Of a stretch of DNA of 36,666 nucleotides, positions 20,640 to 32,325 are shown in pieces. Source of the DNA: Gnetum montanum. Taxonomy: Eukaryota > Streptophyta > Gnetopsida > Gnetales > Gnetaceae. The notes beneath the pieces were generated by a model. It did not search any database and was not told the origin of the DNA. It worked only from the letters and a program-made list of their open reading frames with translations. Position 1 is the first letter of the stretch; each line of letters begins with the position of its first letter. The stretch covers positions 324,407-361,072 of the forward strand of contig MNCI01034296.1 of the NCBI GenBank assembly GCA_015680685.1, read 5' to 3'. The position numbers and the translations under genes are program-made.

Positions 20640-21862
20640 TTGCTTAGCTCGCTAGTCAGATGGATGATCACCCAGATTTGTGTTAGCATGTAAAGGTTTT
20701 TGGAAATTGTATGTCACGGGTTTTAGGATAATTCATTAGTTTGTTTTAGGATACGTTCCAGGCTATATAACCTGAAGGAGTGGTGTTATTGTTTTAATCT
20801 TTTACAGTTAACATGGCCTTGTAAAACACATGACAAGAGAAAGTTGTCATGTTTTTTAGAATCATTAAAAAAAATATCTAGGTTGATTAAACGTTGTTCC
20901 ACAAGTTGGAGGCTAAAGGCTTGAGAGCCTCTCACATAGCCTAAACTACCTTAATAGGTATTTATTAAATATTGTCTTTCAAATTCAGAGCTATTTTGGG
21001 TAATTTAAATAATTTTCCTCAACCATTAACGCTTTTATTTTTATTTCTTTACTTAAAGGATCAAGGTTTTGTATCAAGCTCAACTTACCAAATTGTAGGT
21101 TTACAAATTATCAAGATATTCATGTAGCATAAGCTTGGACCACATTTCATGGTATTAAAGTTGAGTTTTGCCATGTTTCAACTATGCAAACTTGATGCAC
21201 ATGATAATACATGGAGTTTCATCCCACTTCAATCATGTAAGCTTATGCAAACAATAATGATACTAATACTAACATTTTATTACATATGTATAGACCTAAA
21301 TGATTTGTGTAGACCCAAATGATTTGTTAACAAATGAACTTGTTTAAGATACATCAATAGCAATAAACCCTGAGTATAATAGATTTGTCCAATATTCATG
21401 CAACTTGAACATGTATTCTGCATAATTCCATAGAATTAACACTAGTACCTTGGACAGCTCATGTAAAGACTGATTAGAGATTTGTCATTTTCTTCTAAGA
21501 TTTATCATTTCATTGTGAAGAAATTTGTCATGTAACATTTTAATAATACAGGTTGCTCATCTTCTACCACTTGTAATAAACATTGTCAACATATTGTATC
21601 TTCATGCTACTCATTGTTTTATCATCTTATTTCACCTCAAAGATGATGTGATCTCATTCTTACTATGCTAAGTAATGATCTCATGGATATTGGAATTGTT
21701 GCATCTAGATATTCTGTTTCATCATGTCTACTACCTCTAATATGTTGTCAAAGCCTTTTTGTATGTGTGCTTCATTTTATCATCTTTCTAAAACTTTCTC
21801 TTAAACAAGTTTCCAAACATGTTCTAAATTTATTATTTCATCAATTTCATCAATACATCACT
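20640..21862. other. Upstream intergenic DNA, no gene recognised
   Basis: AT-rich DNA upstream of NDUFB7 on its coding strand. A CAGGCTATATAACCTG stretch near 20759 is a short hairpin and might be a remnant LTR promoter. No coding region is supported. Confidence 0.35.
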
Positions 21863-22620
21863 TAATGAGCGGCAGGTTACCCTATACCCAACCATATGAA
21901 TCACAAGCATTCATGCACAATCTGGTCGAATCCTATGGATAGGACTAATTGTTGTATTCAAATTGTTAAGCATTAATCACAGGCTATTGTCTTCCCACTT
22001 GGATTAGTGGTAGCTTTGTCACATATGGTTTAGTCCCAAGTGAGGCATATGATAATTGATGTTGTTGCAACCTTAAACTAATATTAATGATAAGAAAGAA
22101 ATTAAGTGTTTAATCTAACTGGCAACAAGAAGATAAATCTGAACTAGCTTAAAGCGATGAGCATCCAATCCTAGCTTACCATACACATCTTGGGCTCATG
22201 TAACCATTACTGGGTTACCAAGTGTTATGCTACTAGACAAACCAAGCAATAACACTACTGGGATTACCAAATGATTATACTTAAATGCTTGAAACCAATC
22301 ATACTTATTCCGCTTTACTAATGAACAAGTAAAGTAAAATACTTGGAAATGTAAATGATTAAACTAAGAAAACAATAAATACTATGCTAAGTAAAACAAT
22401 AAATACTATGCTAAGTAAATAAAACTAAGTGGATGTTACAATGATAAAAAACAATCTCGATCTTTATTTCTAGACATGAATTATGCCCAAGTCCAGTTCA
22501 CTCGAATAAAGATTATGTGCAATTGCTCAACACCACATTGCATGCATTCACTCTATCACTAAAACTATGAAAACAAACTACCAAAGTCTACCTAAGGATG
22601 GAATGAAAGTTCTTCAAATT
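21863..22620 (-). repeat. Solo-type LTR, minus orientation
   Basis: The reverse complement ends with ATATGGTTGGGTATAGGG and GCTCATTA, corresponding to the 3' end of the window's LTR family. It carries GTGGGAAGACAAT, TTGGTAACCCAGTAA, AATAAAGATCGAGATTGTT and AATCTTTATTCGAG in the same order as the other LTRs. No internal element sequence flanks it. It is closest to the LTR at 7040-7714. The 5' boundary is approximate, because the family's TGATGAG start is not clear here. Confidence 0.7.
22369..22416. repeat. Perfect 24-bp tandem duplication in the solo LTR
   Basis: The unit AAAACAATAAATACTATG plus CTAAGT occurs twice without a mismatch (22369-22392, 22393-22416). Identity suggests that it arose recently by replication slippage, long after the LTR inserted. 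Confidence 0.85.
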
Positions 22621-22849
22621 GTGTCCCCAAGTGCTGTATTTGTAAGTAGGCACACATCCCACAATATTAGATATCCAATGATGTAGCATGTGCTTTGATA
22701 TCTTAGCCTACAAAAAACATGATTTATCATCACTTTTGTAGCCACAATCATCTTTCATAGAACCATCCCTCCTATTGATATTTTCAAATGATCTTTCATG
22801 AGATCTTATTGCTATTTTTATTTCTCAAGTAGAATGTTAAGAATAGATA

Positions 22850-23551
22850 CATTACTTTAGCTTCCAATAGCAACAACTTAGTTTTTTAAATTTTTTTTCA
22901 ATGATTTTTAACTGAGGCTTAGGCCCCACACAACACATCCGTAAAGCACTCTAGTTTGGACAATTGTTTAAAAATAATATTTTTGAATTATCTAAGTCTA
23001 AATAGTGTGATTGCTACATTTGTTCTTCATTATATAAAAGGTCTTTCATCCATTTGTAGCTTCTTGTGATATACAATGCTTCTATTTATAATTTTGAAAG
23101 CATTCTACTCCCAAATATTTATAACTTTCCACTATTTTAAGGCATTTATTATTTTTCTAGAAAGTATAATCTCTCTTATTAGAAATTTTATTTTTTCAAC
23201 ATTCACCTTTATTTTTGTACATTTACAAAATTGTAATAGTTGATGCAACATTATTTTTAACCTTTATTTTTAAATTTGCAATTAATGCAATGCCACATCA
23301 CCTACAAAGATTAAAAATTGTATCCATGATTTCTTCACTTCTTTAATAACATGATTTGTAGGTATCTCTTTAATTCATTCTTCTAGTTCATTAATAAAAA
23401 TTTTGGACAAAGTTGTGAATGAGGACAACCTTCCTTTATTCCTATATTGCTGTAAAACTAACAATAATATAGCAAATACATGGTCTAAAGTTTTGGTCTA
23501 ACATTTTTTGTTTTTAAGTCCACAATTTCACCTTTGACATTTCATGCAAGG
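22850..23551 (-). pseudogene. LINE reverse transcriptase fragment
   Basis: The minus strand reads KIFINELEE, then IQFLIFVGDVAL, where the catalytic FADD is degraded to FVGD, then VNVEKIKF, and near 22945-22985 TRVLYGCVVWGLSLS. This is the C-terminal half of a non-LTR retrotransposon RT and its following domain (the LYGCEVWG type). It is different from the RTE copies. It is broken by stops and frameshifts. The large gypsy element begins immediately at its upstream (right) edge, so it may have inserted into this LINE. Confidence 0.5.
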
Positions 23552-24319
23552 TGATGAGAGCGGTTACTCTAGTAGTTTATTCTAATTATTAGAGCAATCA
23601 AGTAGCGAAACTCTTGTAGTCTATTTGAAAGTTAGAGTATTTTCCAAGTGCCAGCAGTAGGAGGTCTAAGTGTGGACGAATCTTTATTCGAGCATTGTGT
23701 ACCTGAGCACACCTTGTGTATAGCAATAAAGACCAGCTCTTTGATTCATCCTTGCAACACTTGAGATTTGTTTTCTTACGCATTTCTTTTATTTTATTTT
23801 CTTATGCATTTATTTTATTTTATTTTATTTTATGCGCTTTACATTTCTATTATTAGCATAGCAATTCATTTTGATCAATTAAGCAAATCGTTAAATTACA
23901 TAAGCATGACCACTTCGAGCATGCGAGTAATGCTTGGTAACCCAGTAACGATTAGCGTTTAGTAATCCCAACAGTGTTGCATATGTTCAAAATGTGTACG
24001 ACAAGTGAGAACGGATGCTGGTGTTAGGATTAGTTAGAACTTAGTTAATGAGTAGTTAAGTTAAATTAGTCACTTAGTTACCTCTCTCCTTCCCTACTAG
24101 CGCAAGACATAAAAACATAAAAACTATAATAATCATATGCCTCAAGCTTACTTAACCATACAATCGTGACATATAGGTAAGCTTGGGAAGACAACGATCA
24201 ACCAACCCGTCCTTGTTCCATAAAGGCGCATAAGCACTTAGTCCTTGGAATTCGACCGGATCGTGCGTGAAACACTCGTATTCGTATGGTTGAGCGTAGG
24301 GGTATCTCGCCACCCATCA
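23552..24319 (+). repeat. 5' LTR of the Ty3/gypsy element
   Basis: The LTR starts TGATGAGAG and ends CCACCCATCA, so it has TG...CA termini with a short inverted repeat (TGATG/CATCA). It is 768 bp. It aligns throughout with 32337-33091. An AATAAAG at about 23726 may be a polyadenylation signal. A TTTTA-type microsatellite lies at about 23785-23832. The GGGAAGACAACGATCA block near 24187 is conserved in all copies of the family in this window. Confidence 0.9.
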
Positions 24320-24320
24320 T

Positions 24321-24338
24321 TAGCGCCGTTGCTGGGGA
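24321..24338 (+). promoter_or_regulatory. Primer-binding site, tRNA-Asp type
   Basis: TAGCGCCGTTGCTGGGGA lies one base after the LTR end. It differs at two positions, both G-to-A or C-to-T, from the 18 bases complementary to the 3' end of plant tRNA-Asp that many Athila-like elements use. Confidence 0.8.
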
Positions 24339-24455
24339 CTTAGTTGTTTGTGCGCTAATTAGAACATAGGAAATCATTCACATCATTTGAACAAACCCTT
24401 AGGGTTGATTGAGAAAATAATAAACAAGAATACATTTCACACTGAACAAACAAGT

Positions 24456-26800
24456 ATGTCTCCTTCTTCGTATGAAAGCACCTCACCGCTTAGGTTTGAA
24501 ACAGGAAACAATCGGCAGCATAATACACATGACATTAATCCGCCAGTCCCTTAACAAGTTCGAGTGGTATATATTCATCCCTATGAGTATATACCAGACT
24601 TCATCTTTATCCTCCATCAAGATGAACAACTGCGTTGGCGAGGCTTAGAAGGTAACATAGTGTTACCTCCCAATCATTTAATCCCAAGCATGCTTCTTCA
24701 TGTCCTCACACGAATTGGCATGCTGCACTTACATGCAGAATACGTTGTGCAAGACCATGACTCAAGAGAATACTATTCCATGGAGGGAAAATGTCAAAGG
24801 GATTTGCAATAGGAGAGACATCATAAGTATTTAAAGGATAAGTGGTCGTAGGATGTCCCACATGTCTTAAGTGAAAATGAGGGTGGTGAACTTGCCTTAG
24901 GCAGTCGCCCACACAACGATGTTCCTCCCCTTGACTTTGGCTAAGGGGTTGTGTATCAGAACCTTCATTTCACTATTCATAACCGAAGTTTTGATACCCA
25001 CAGGCACAAAGGGTCTGAAAAAGGGACACAGACACATGATAAAGGTGACATTCTGATTGCAATCGTGATCGAGGCCGTGACCATCGAAGAGAAGGTAGCA
25101 AACACCCTCATGGTGATGGTTCCCCTTCTTCTTCACCTCATCATCTCCTTCACCCTCTTCTTCAGTATCCAGATGTAGTCATAAAGAAAAAGACCATGGG
25201 GATAAAGGTAGGCAAAGTGGAAGTCATAGACAAAATAGCCAGGAAAGGGGATGAGGGCACTCTATAGAGTCACGGCATAGAAGAAGGGAGAGTAGGGAAC
25301 AACATAGGCATCATAGATGCGATGGACAAGACGATCACAATGAACCCCTACTCACTAATCGAAGTATGTTAGACATAACTTAGGCTATTATAATTCCAAC
25401 AAGGCACCGAAAAGATAGTAGGATCAAGAGATTAGATATGAACAACATTCCATGATTTGAAGGGGGATACAATGCTGATCCTTAGAATCATTTACAAGCA
25501 TTCCAAGATGCGTATGCCTTATAGAACATAGCGAAAAAATGGCAAAAACTTAAGTTGTTCCCACGTACATTAGTTAAGTTGTTCCCACATACATTAGTGG
25601 AAAGCTGGTACTGATCTTTAGAATCAGAATCCATTCGTAGGTGGATTACCATGTTATAACTATTAATGACAAGTACCAAACGTACTCTTGACTATCTAAC
25701 TTGCGAAAGCAAATCCAAGGCTAGAAACAAGGAGGACATGAACCCTTGGATGCTGCCATGGGCCAATACTATGCATAGTTACATCGTTGTCCTGGCCATG
25801 GTTATTCACAAAGGGATCAATTGCGCCATCTCTTGGATGGGCTTAGGCATGAAATGAGAAGAACCCTTGGGACTTATGCCCAAGGGAGACTATCCGAGCT
25901 TAGGTCCCATCAAATTCAAAAACTATTGGAGCAAGTTTCTAAGAATGAAGGTGAGCTATGAAAGAGAGAAAGTGTGGAAGAGTATAACCAAGATCCTTCC
26001 CTTCGGAAGAGGTGAGTAAGATTTTTTGAGGATGAAGAAGAGTCACCACTTGAAGAGATGATGAATTGGAAAACATTACCTATCCAAAAGATGACATCAA
26101 AAGTTTTGGCAAAGGTAGAACACATGTGGGATTCCCTAGACAATAGAGTTCAAACTATTCTTAAAATAGTAGAGGAGTCTAGAGAGCAAGGTAGTGAGAA
26201 AAGAAAAAAGAAAGAGGTTGAACATGCACGTAGCAAGGGTAAGGGCAAAGTTGCCATCATTGAAGAGGTTGTGGATTTGAAAATAGACAATGATAGTGGA
26301 TGTGAGATATGTCAATATGATCATCCTAAGGGATGTTGCCTTGTAACCTCACATTTGGAAGAGTCTAGGGTGTATGCACTCAACCCACGATTAAAAAAAA
26401 GGCAAACACCCCAAAGGTTACCTTATCCTCAAGGTAACCCAAGGTAGTTTCACCAACCCTTAACATATTATCCCAGTGGAACTCCACCATAACCGATTGA
26501 GCAATATCAATAGTGGTAGCACCCACAATCATGGGGAATGCCACCACCAAGGCAACAGTATCCTTATCGACAACCTGACCTGTATGGATATTATGTGCAA
26601 CAACCAATCTCCCTACGTGACTCTACTGCTTACATCACTCCTCAACCTCACTACCAAGCCCGTGAGTATTATGGGACTCCCTCTTCTAGGGGTGATATTC
26701 TACAAGCATATCATCCTTCTCATCTGACTACATCTCTTCCACCAATAGCTCCACTACCACCTACTCCAGCTATACAGGGTGAAATCCCTACCTAGCTGCA
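24456..26800 (+). pseudogene. gag (capsid/nucleocapsid) of the Ty3/gypsy element, broken
   Basis: The first ATG after the primer site begins MSPSSYESTSPLRF. After one stop the same frame continues with VVYIHPYEYIPDFI and HQDEQLRWRG. Capsid remains include KLKLFPRTLV near 25550-25575, where a 24-bp tandem duplication (25550-25573 and 25574-25597) repeats KLFP.TLV; this region in intact elements precedes the WY...L capsid motif, seen here as ESWY. A Lys/Glu-rich stretch follows, then CEICQYDHPKGCC (about 26300-26340), a zinc-knuckle-like motif of irregular spacing. The C-terminal part is rich in Pro, Gln and Tyr (26538-26795). Stops and frameshifts are numerous. Confidence 0.7.
25550..25597 (+). 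repeat. 24-bp tandem duplication in gag
   Basis: The unit TTAAGTTGTTCCCAC(G/A)TACATTAG occurs twice with one difference. It adds eight codons in frame to the capsid region. Confidence 0.85.
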
Positions 26801-27084
26801 GCAATGTAATGCCACAAGGGTTTTTAAATCTCAATGTACTATTGGTTCCAACAACCACATGAAGAAAAGACCTTTCTTTAGAACCAATAGTCCAACCAAG
26901 CCCTTACAATCATAAGCAGCTGATTCCTTAGACGCCTAAAACTTCGGAGCCCCCTTCAACCCAATCACTGCACTCAATGCATATGGTCATGCTAACACAT
27001 GTCATCACCGATTAGATCAAAGTTGGCCACCTTCCCAGGAAATTCTCTGATCTAGGGAGTCCTTTGAAATACTTATAAATCACT

Positions 27085-27450
27085 AGAATTGCGCCGTGCA
27101 AGGCTCTTTTGGATTTATGTTCCAGTGTCAGCTTGATTTCTCAAGAAATGTACAAGGTCTGGAACCTACCTCCATTGAAAAAGAGCAACATCCATCTAGA
27201 GTTGACCGACCAGTCCATCATTGTCCCATTGGGACTAGTGGAAGACATTGTTACCACTATTTGTGGGTGGTTGTAGCCAGCTGACTTTATAGTGATTTAG
27301 GTAAACAACAGTAAGGGGGACTTTCCAATCATAATGGGAAGAGCATGGCTAAGCATCATTGACGCACGCTTAGGAATCTATGATCTTTTCCTAGAAATAT
27401 CAAAGGAAAATACATTCAAAAAGATCGAGAAGAAGAAAGTTCCATGCATC
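27085..27450 (+). pseudogene. Aspartic protease domain of pol
   Basis: One frame shows ALLDLCSSVSLIS, where the catalytic DTGA-type motif is degraded to DLCSS but keeps the aspartate (codon 27112-27114). It continues with LTDQSIIVPLGLVEDIV, PADFIVI and FPIIMGRAWL, the flap and C-terminal loop that mark the retropepsin of Ty3/gypsy elements. Two stop codons interrupt this otherwise continuous frame (in GWL-stop-PADF and IVI-stop-VN). The domain cannot make an active enzyme as it stands. Confidence 0.75.
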
Positions 27451-27779
27451 ACATACAATGACACAAGGTGTAATTGTGTGCAGAGGTCATGGATTGTGCA
27501 GAGTTTAGCATTGCTTGCATGCAATTAGTGTGCACAAGTGATTAACATACAAAGATGTCTGTATGCAGCAGCCACACAACAGGAAGACACCCAGTGGCTG
27601 ACAGCTAATCAAGAAAGTAATTTACTCATATGCATGGAACCAACCGAGGGTTTGACTTGTGCTTACATCGATAGCATAAACACATTAGAGCAAGTCCATT
27701 GCCAACTTCCAATTCTTAACCTTGAAAATATCAACTGGGGGAAGTTGGAAATCCCTAAGAAATTTAAGTAGGAGCCCCT

Positions 27780-28047
27780 CAAGTTGAAACCATTTCCCAC
27801 TGGTATGGAAGACACGTTTCTTAAAAATGGAAAACTGGTAATTATCAGCACTAAGCTTGCTCCTTAATAGAAAGAAGAACTGCTGAAGGTAATAAATAAA
27901 TGGTCAAAAGCCTTCGCTTGGTCATATCTCGAATTAACTAGAATAGATCCTAGGATATGTCAACATAGAATTTACACTGACCCCTCCATGAAGCCTCGAA
28001 GACAACCATAGAGGCTATTGAACCCTAAGCTGAAGTAAGTAGTTAAG
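27780..28047 (+). pseudogene. Start of reverse transcriptase
   Basis: The segment LTRIDPRICQHRIYTDPSMKP followed by a KPRRQP and LNPKLK block is the conserved N-terminal entry of the gypsy RT, in the same frame as the protease. Two stops are visible in the last 20 codons. Everything from the first RT motif to beyond the YxDD active site is lost in the assembly gap, so the catalytic state of RT cannot be judged. Confidence 0.7.
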
Positions 28048-28222
28048 NNNNNNNNNNNNNNNNNNNNNNNNNNNNNNNNNNNNNNNNNNNNNNNNNNNNN
28101 NNNNNNNNNNNNNNNNNNNNNNNNNNNNNNNNNNNNNNNNNNNNNNNNNNNNNNNNNNNNNNNNNNNNNNNNNNNNNNNNNNNNNNNNNNNNNNNNNNNN
28201 NNNNNNNNNNNNNNNNNNNNNN
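28048..28222. other. Assembly gap (175 N)
   Basis: A run of 175 undetermined bases. An intact gypsy RT needs several hundred bases between the flanking motifs, so the real gap is larger than drawn or the RT core is deleted. Confidence 0.95.
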
Positions 28223-28966
28223 GGAGCAAGTGTTAAAAAGATGTGTAGAAACCAATTTGAGGCTCAACTGGCAGAAAAGCCATTTGATGGTTTAAGAGGG
28301 TGTAGTACTAGGGCACAAAATCTCACACACAAGGATAGAGGTAGACCCTAAGAAAATCAAAGTTATTCAAGGAATTACCCATCAACCAGAAACTGTCAAA
28401 GATATTCAATCATTCCTTGGACATACTGGCTACTATAGGAGATTTATTGAGAACTTTTCAAAGGTTACCAAACTATTATGAAATTAACGAAAAAGGACGT
28501 ACCTTTTGAGTGGACCAGGCAATGCAAATTAGCTTTTCAAACTCTGAAATAGAAGCTAGTAGAAACACCCATTCTACAAGCTCTTGACTGGTCCAAACCA
28601 TTTCATATCATGACTGGCGTGTCCAACTATGCCTTAGGAGCCATACTTACACAATTAGATGACCAGAAGCATCCTTATTATATCCATTGTGCAAGTAGAA
28701 GTATTGCTGGTGAACAACTTAACTACACTACCACAGAGAAGGAATTAATGGCTGTAGTGTTTGCACTAGAAAAGTTTAGACACTATGTATTAGGATATAA
28801 AGTATATATACATACAGATCATAGTGCAATAAGGTTCCTCATAAATAAGCCAATGGTAAGCCCTTGTATCATACGATGGCTTGTAATCTTACAAGAGTTT
28901 AATTTAACAATGATTGATCGCAAGGGCACCGAGAATGTAGTTGTTGATCATTTATCTTGGTTGTGA
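28223..28966 (+). pseudogene. RT C-terminus and RNase H of pol
   Basis: After the gap the RT thumb reads TNLRLNWQKSHLMV, then LGHKIS and IQSFLGHTGYYRRFIENFSK. A frameshift follows near 28478, moving into the frame that stays in use to the end of integrase. RNase H starts KPFHIMTGVSNYALGAIL and ends VVDHLSWL at 28966. The first catalytic Asp (the DAS motif) reads G (28616-28618), while the later Glu in TEKEL and Asp in HTDHS are kept. RNase H from 28610 is an uninterrupted 118-codon frame, but it lacks the first metal ligand. Confidence 0.85.
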
Positions 28967-29079
28967 TGGGACAACAAAGAGGATGAGTATCCAATTTTTG
29001 ATCATTTTCCTAATGAATTCCTCTTTGCTAGTGTAGTGAATAATCAATCACCCATGGAGACAAACTAGTACAGTAGCAT

Positions 29080-30415
29080 TCTTACCTATCTCCTTACCCA
29101 ACAAACACCACAAAAGTTAAACCTTAAGAAGAAACAACAGTTTCTTCACCGAGCCGAGTACTTTATGGAGATCAATGGGAAACTTTACAAAGTATGTCCC
29201 GATGGCTTGGTTCGATGGTGTGTTCCCTATATAGATCAACTACAAGTTCTCCAAGACACTCATGAGGGTCCTTGTGGGGGTCATTATGCTGGGAGATGAA
29301 CAACCATCAAGATCTTGCTTGTAGGATATTATTGGCCTACATTATTTTGGGACACCCATCATTTCATCCAATCTTGTGAGTGCTGTCAAAGTGATGGGGG
29401 AATGATTGCTAGAATGGAGGGTCCACAACAATGGATTCAACCATTAGAACCCTTCAACATTTGGGGAGTTGATTTTATGGGGCTAGTTACACTAATGTCC
29501 AATGGAAAAGCTTATATTATTGTTGCTGTTGATTACTTAACAAAATGGGTAGAAGCAGCTACTGTTAAGGTTTATACATCATCTACAGCTGCACGATTTG
29601 TTTAACAACAAATCATAAATAGGTTTGGTGTGCTGCGTGCACTTATTTCAGACAATGGTATGCACTTCACATGTGCAACTTTTCAGAAATTAATGCAACG
29701 CTTAGGGGTTGAACACAAACTAACAACACCATACCATCCCCAAGCGACCGATCAAGTAGAAGTTACCAACAGGGAGATTATGAAGATATTGACAAGAACC
29801 GTTAGCAAGTTTAGGTGAGATTGGAGCACTAAACTGAATGATGCTCTTTGGGCATACCACTCCACATGGAAACTCCCTACAAGCTACTCTTCCTATGAGT
29901 TAGTGTATGGTAAATTACCAACACTTCCCATTCAAACTGAGCTCTGTACACTATCCACAGCATGTGACCTCAACCTTGACCTTGATCTAGCATAGAAACA
30001 ATGGTTAGTAACCCTTAACTTGCTAGATGAAAACTGACTAGCTGCCCTGTCATCTAACGAATTTCACAAGGCATTTAATAAGCAACATCATGACCTAAGG
30101 ATTAGAAAAGTTAAATATTAACTAGGAGATAAGGTTCTCCACTGGAATCCCACACATTTGCCACAATGTACTAAATTTCAAACACTGTGGGAAGGACCTT
30201 ATATTATTTATGCAACTTTTCCTTCAAGGGCCATGACAATATACAAACCTGAGAGCTCGGATAAGAAACTTTTGGTCAACGTGGAACAAACCAAACCTTT
30301 TCATGAGCTTAGGACAGCCAGTACACATGCTACCTCTGTTAGTGGACAACCTTGCTCACTATTTCGGATCTCCTCCTTCCAACTTAGTCATGGGGGAGAT
30401 GGCTACCTATGCTAA
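29080..30415 (+). pseudogene. Integrase of pol
   Basis: The N-terminal zinc-binding HHCC domain is readable (EGPCGGHY, then CECC near 29374). The core keeps all catalytic residues: Asp in WGVDF (29471-29473), Asp in LISDNG (29651-29653) and Glu in QVEVTN (29759-29761). The last two are 35 residues apart, so the DD35E signature is intact. C-terminal pieces include WEGPYII, the GPY/F motif, near 30187-30208. The whole integrase is in a single frame, shared with RNase H, but with stops at about six places including GR-stop-TT and FV-stop-QQ. No chromodomain follows. Confidence 0.85.
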
Positions 30416-30419
30416 CCAT

Positions 30420-32325
30420 TCTAGGCCCTCAGTTCTTTTTGATTTTTTTTACACATTTTTGTTTTACATGTTTTTGTTTCACAAAATTTTTTTTTACACA
30501 TTTTTCCAACTTTTCTTATTTTTATTTTACACCATCGTTCATATTTTTACTATTTCTTTGTTTACTTGATTGCTTTTATTCGTCATCCAATAAGTGCTCA
30601 TGATGGTGGATTGAATTATATCATATTGATTGCTAATGTTTGGTTTTTACCTTTGAATTATGATGCTGATATTAAGGTATGGTTCTTTTGGTAAAACAAG
30701 CAATGAGTCCACATCGTCCACTCATCCATACAACTCTATGGTCTCCTTTGGCTTAGAACTGTACAATCCCTTTTTTCTAAGTAAACTTGTTAATGAATTG
30801 GTGGCTGGGTATTTTTCAAACCAAAGAAAGGCTCAAAGGATGAGAAGGGTGTGACTTCAAGGGGATTTGATGCATTTGTGTTGGCCATTCTCTTGGGTGC
30901 CTGGATGCTTTTTCTTAGGTTTTCCACCATTTTGACATTATTCAAATATCGGGAAGTTGAGTGAATAAAAATAAGTTTTTGCATGGTGTGGTTCTCACGC
31001 AAAAAAAAAAAAGGAGAAAAGTGTGAATTCAAAGCACACCCCTTAGACATAATAAAGCAATATGGGCTACAAGCACTGGTTATGGCACTAGAAAGAAATG
31101 TTACCCATGCCTGAAGGTTCCTCCTAACTAAGGCCCTTTCTCGCTTCCTGCTTCTCCATCTCACTCTCCTTGGGATATTGGTCACTCTTGATGGAAGCAT
31201 TCTTGTTACCTCAAGAGGATGGATTGGCCAAGTGTATTGATGCAAGGTCACTAAATGTGGTTGGTTTGAGTCTGATTTGGGATGAGTTCTACTTAGTTAT
31301 CTTAACCATGAAATACACAAGGGGCTTTACACAACCTTGCTCTTGGGATTCCATTTCATTCTCTCCTCTCCATCTTTCTTCCCATTTTCCACCTCATTGT
31401 CGATTTTATCATTAGTCTGTTCTGGGTTGAGGCATTATTTTTTTGGGGTGAATTATTATGGGTAATTTTTTAACTCTTGCTTCCAAATGACATTCCTAGA
31501 GCCTACAAACTCTTTGGTTTGTGGGTTTGTCAAGACATAAAGGGCATGGACCTGCTTTGGGGAGGACTCACTGGCATTTCTTTTTGGTGAAATTGATAAC
31601 TTCTTTTCCTTAAACATTTCCTACAATCAATCATTTCTTGTTTCATCACCATCCATGACATCCATTTTATTGGTGTTACTGTTGATATTTTTCATCTTTC
31701 TTATTCCTCATGTTTTTCCATTTTATAGCTACCGAAGGTTTGCTCCTAGTTGTGGGGGCCTTGGCACAAATTTTTCCATTTTACTAATTGCCTGACCCCT
31801 ACACCTTGGGTAGTTGCCAGTGATAAATCTTCGAACTAGTTTCTGCCATAACCATAACTCAGCCAATGCACTTCATATCGAGGCAAGGTATCAACTGCAT
31901 TGTGGATTATCTATCCTTGCTCATTTGTGACTATGTTGTGTGTGCAGATGGTGATCATACAAACAATGGATTGGGCTTGGAGGAAGCACTCAGGATGGAC
32001 TGGAACTAGAGCATTTATGAAAGGAGCAAGTTTGGTGGCGTGGCTATGGATAAACAACGAAAGGCACAATCTCAGCATTGGCGACAACATGCTTCATCTT
32101 CTTTCTCTTTCTTTCTCTTCAAACTGTCAAATTAAGGCTTGGATGTCATTTATGTACGAGTGTTTAGCACAATAGTCATGAACATTAATGTTGTAATATG
32201 CTTACTGATCCATTCATTGGGCATGTTGAGTCTATCATCCCATTCCACTGTCAGTTTTCAATTAGTCAATAATCCCATACCTTCCCAATATTTTGTAAGG
32301 AACTCAAGGATAAGTTTTCATTCAG
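30420..32325 (+). other. Long post-integrase region of the gypsy element
   Basis: About 1.9 kb separates integrase from the 3' LTR. It begins with a T-rich stretch (30430-30560). An open frame without ATG, 30797-30964, contains FFKPKKGSKDEKGVTSRGF and then a hydrophobic segment (FVLAILLGAWMLFL) that could span a membrane. A 153-codon antisense frame covers 30790-31251. GTTACCCATGCCTGAAGG at about 31098 is shared exactly with 1085-1102. Athila and Tat elements often carry an accessory or env-like ORF here, but no intact one exists. Confidence 0.6.

Noticed and set aside
23768-23962. Open frame rich in Phe, Tyr and Leu in the 5' LTR (and its twin at 32553-32750)
   Set aside because: It is produced by the TTTTA microsatellite in the LTR and has no protein signature.
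26136-26607. Minus-strand frames inside gag
   Set aside because: They lie opposite the gag coding strand and show no family motif.
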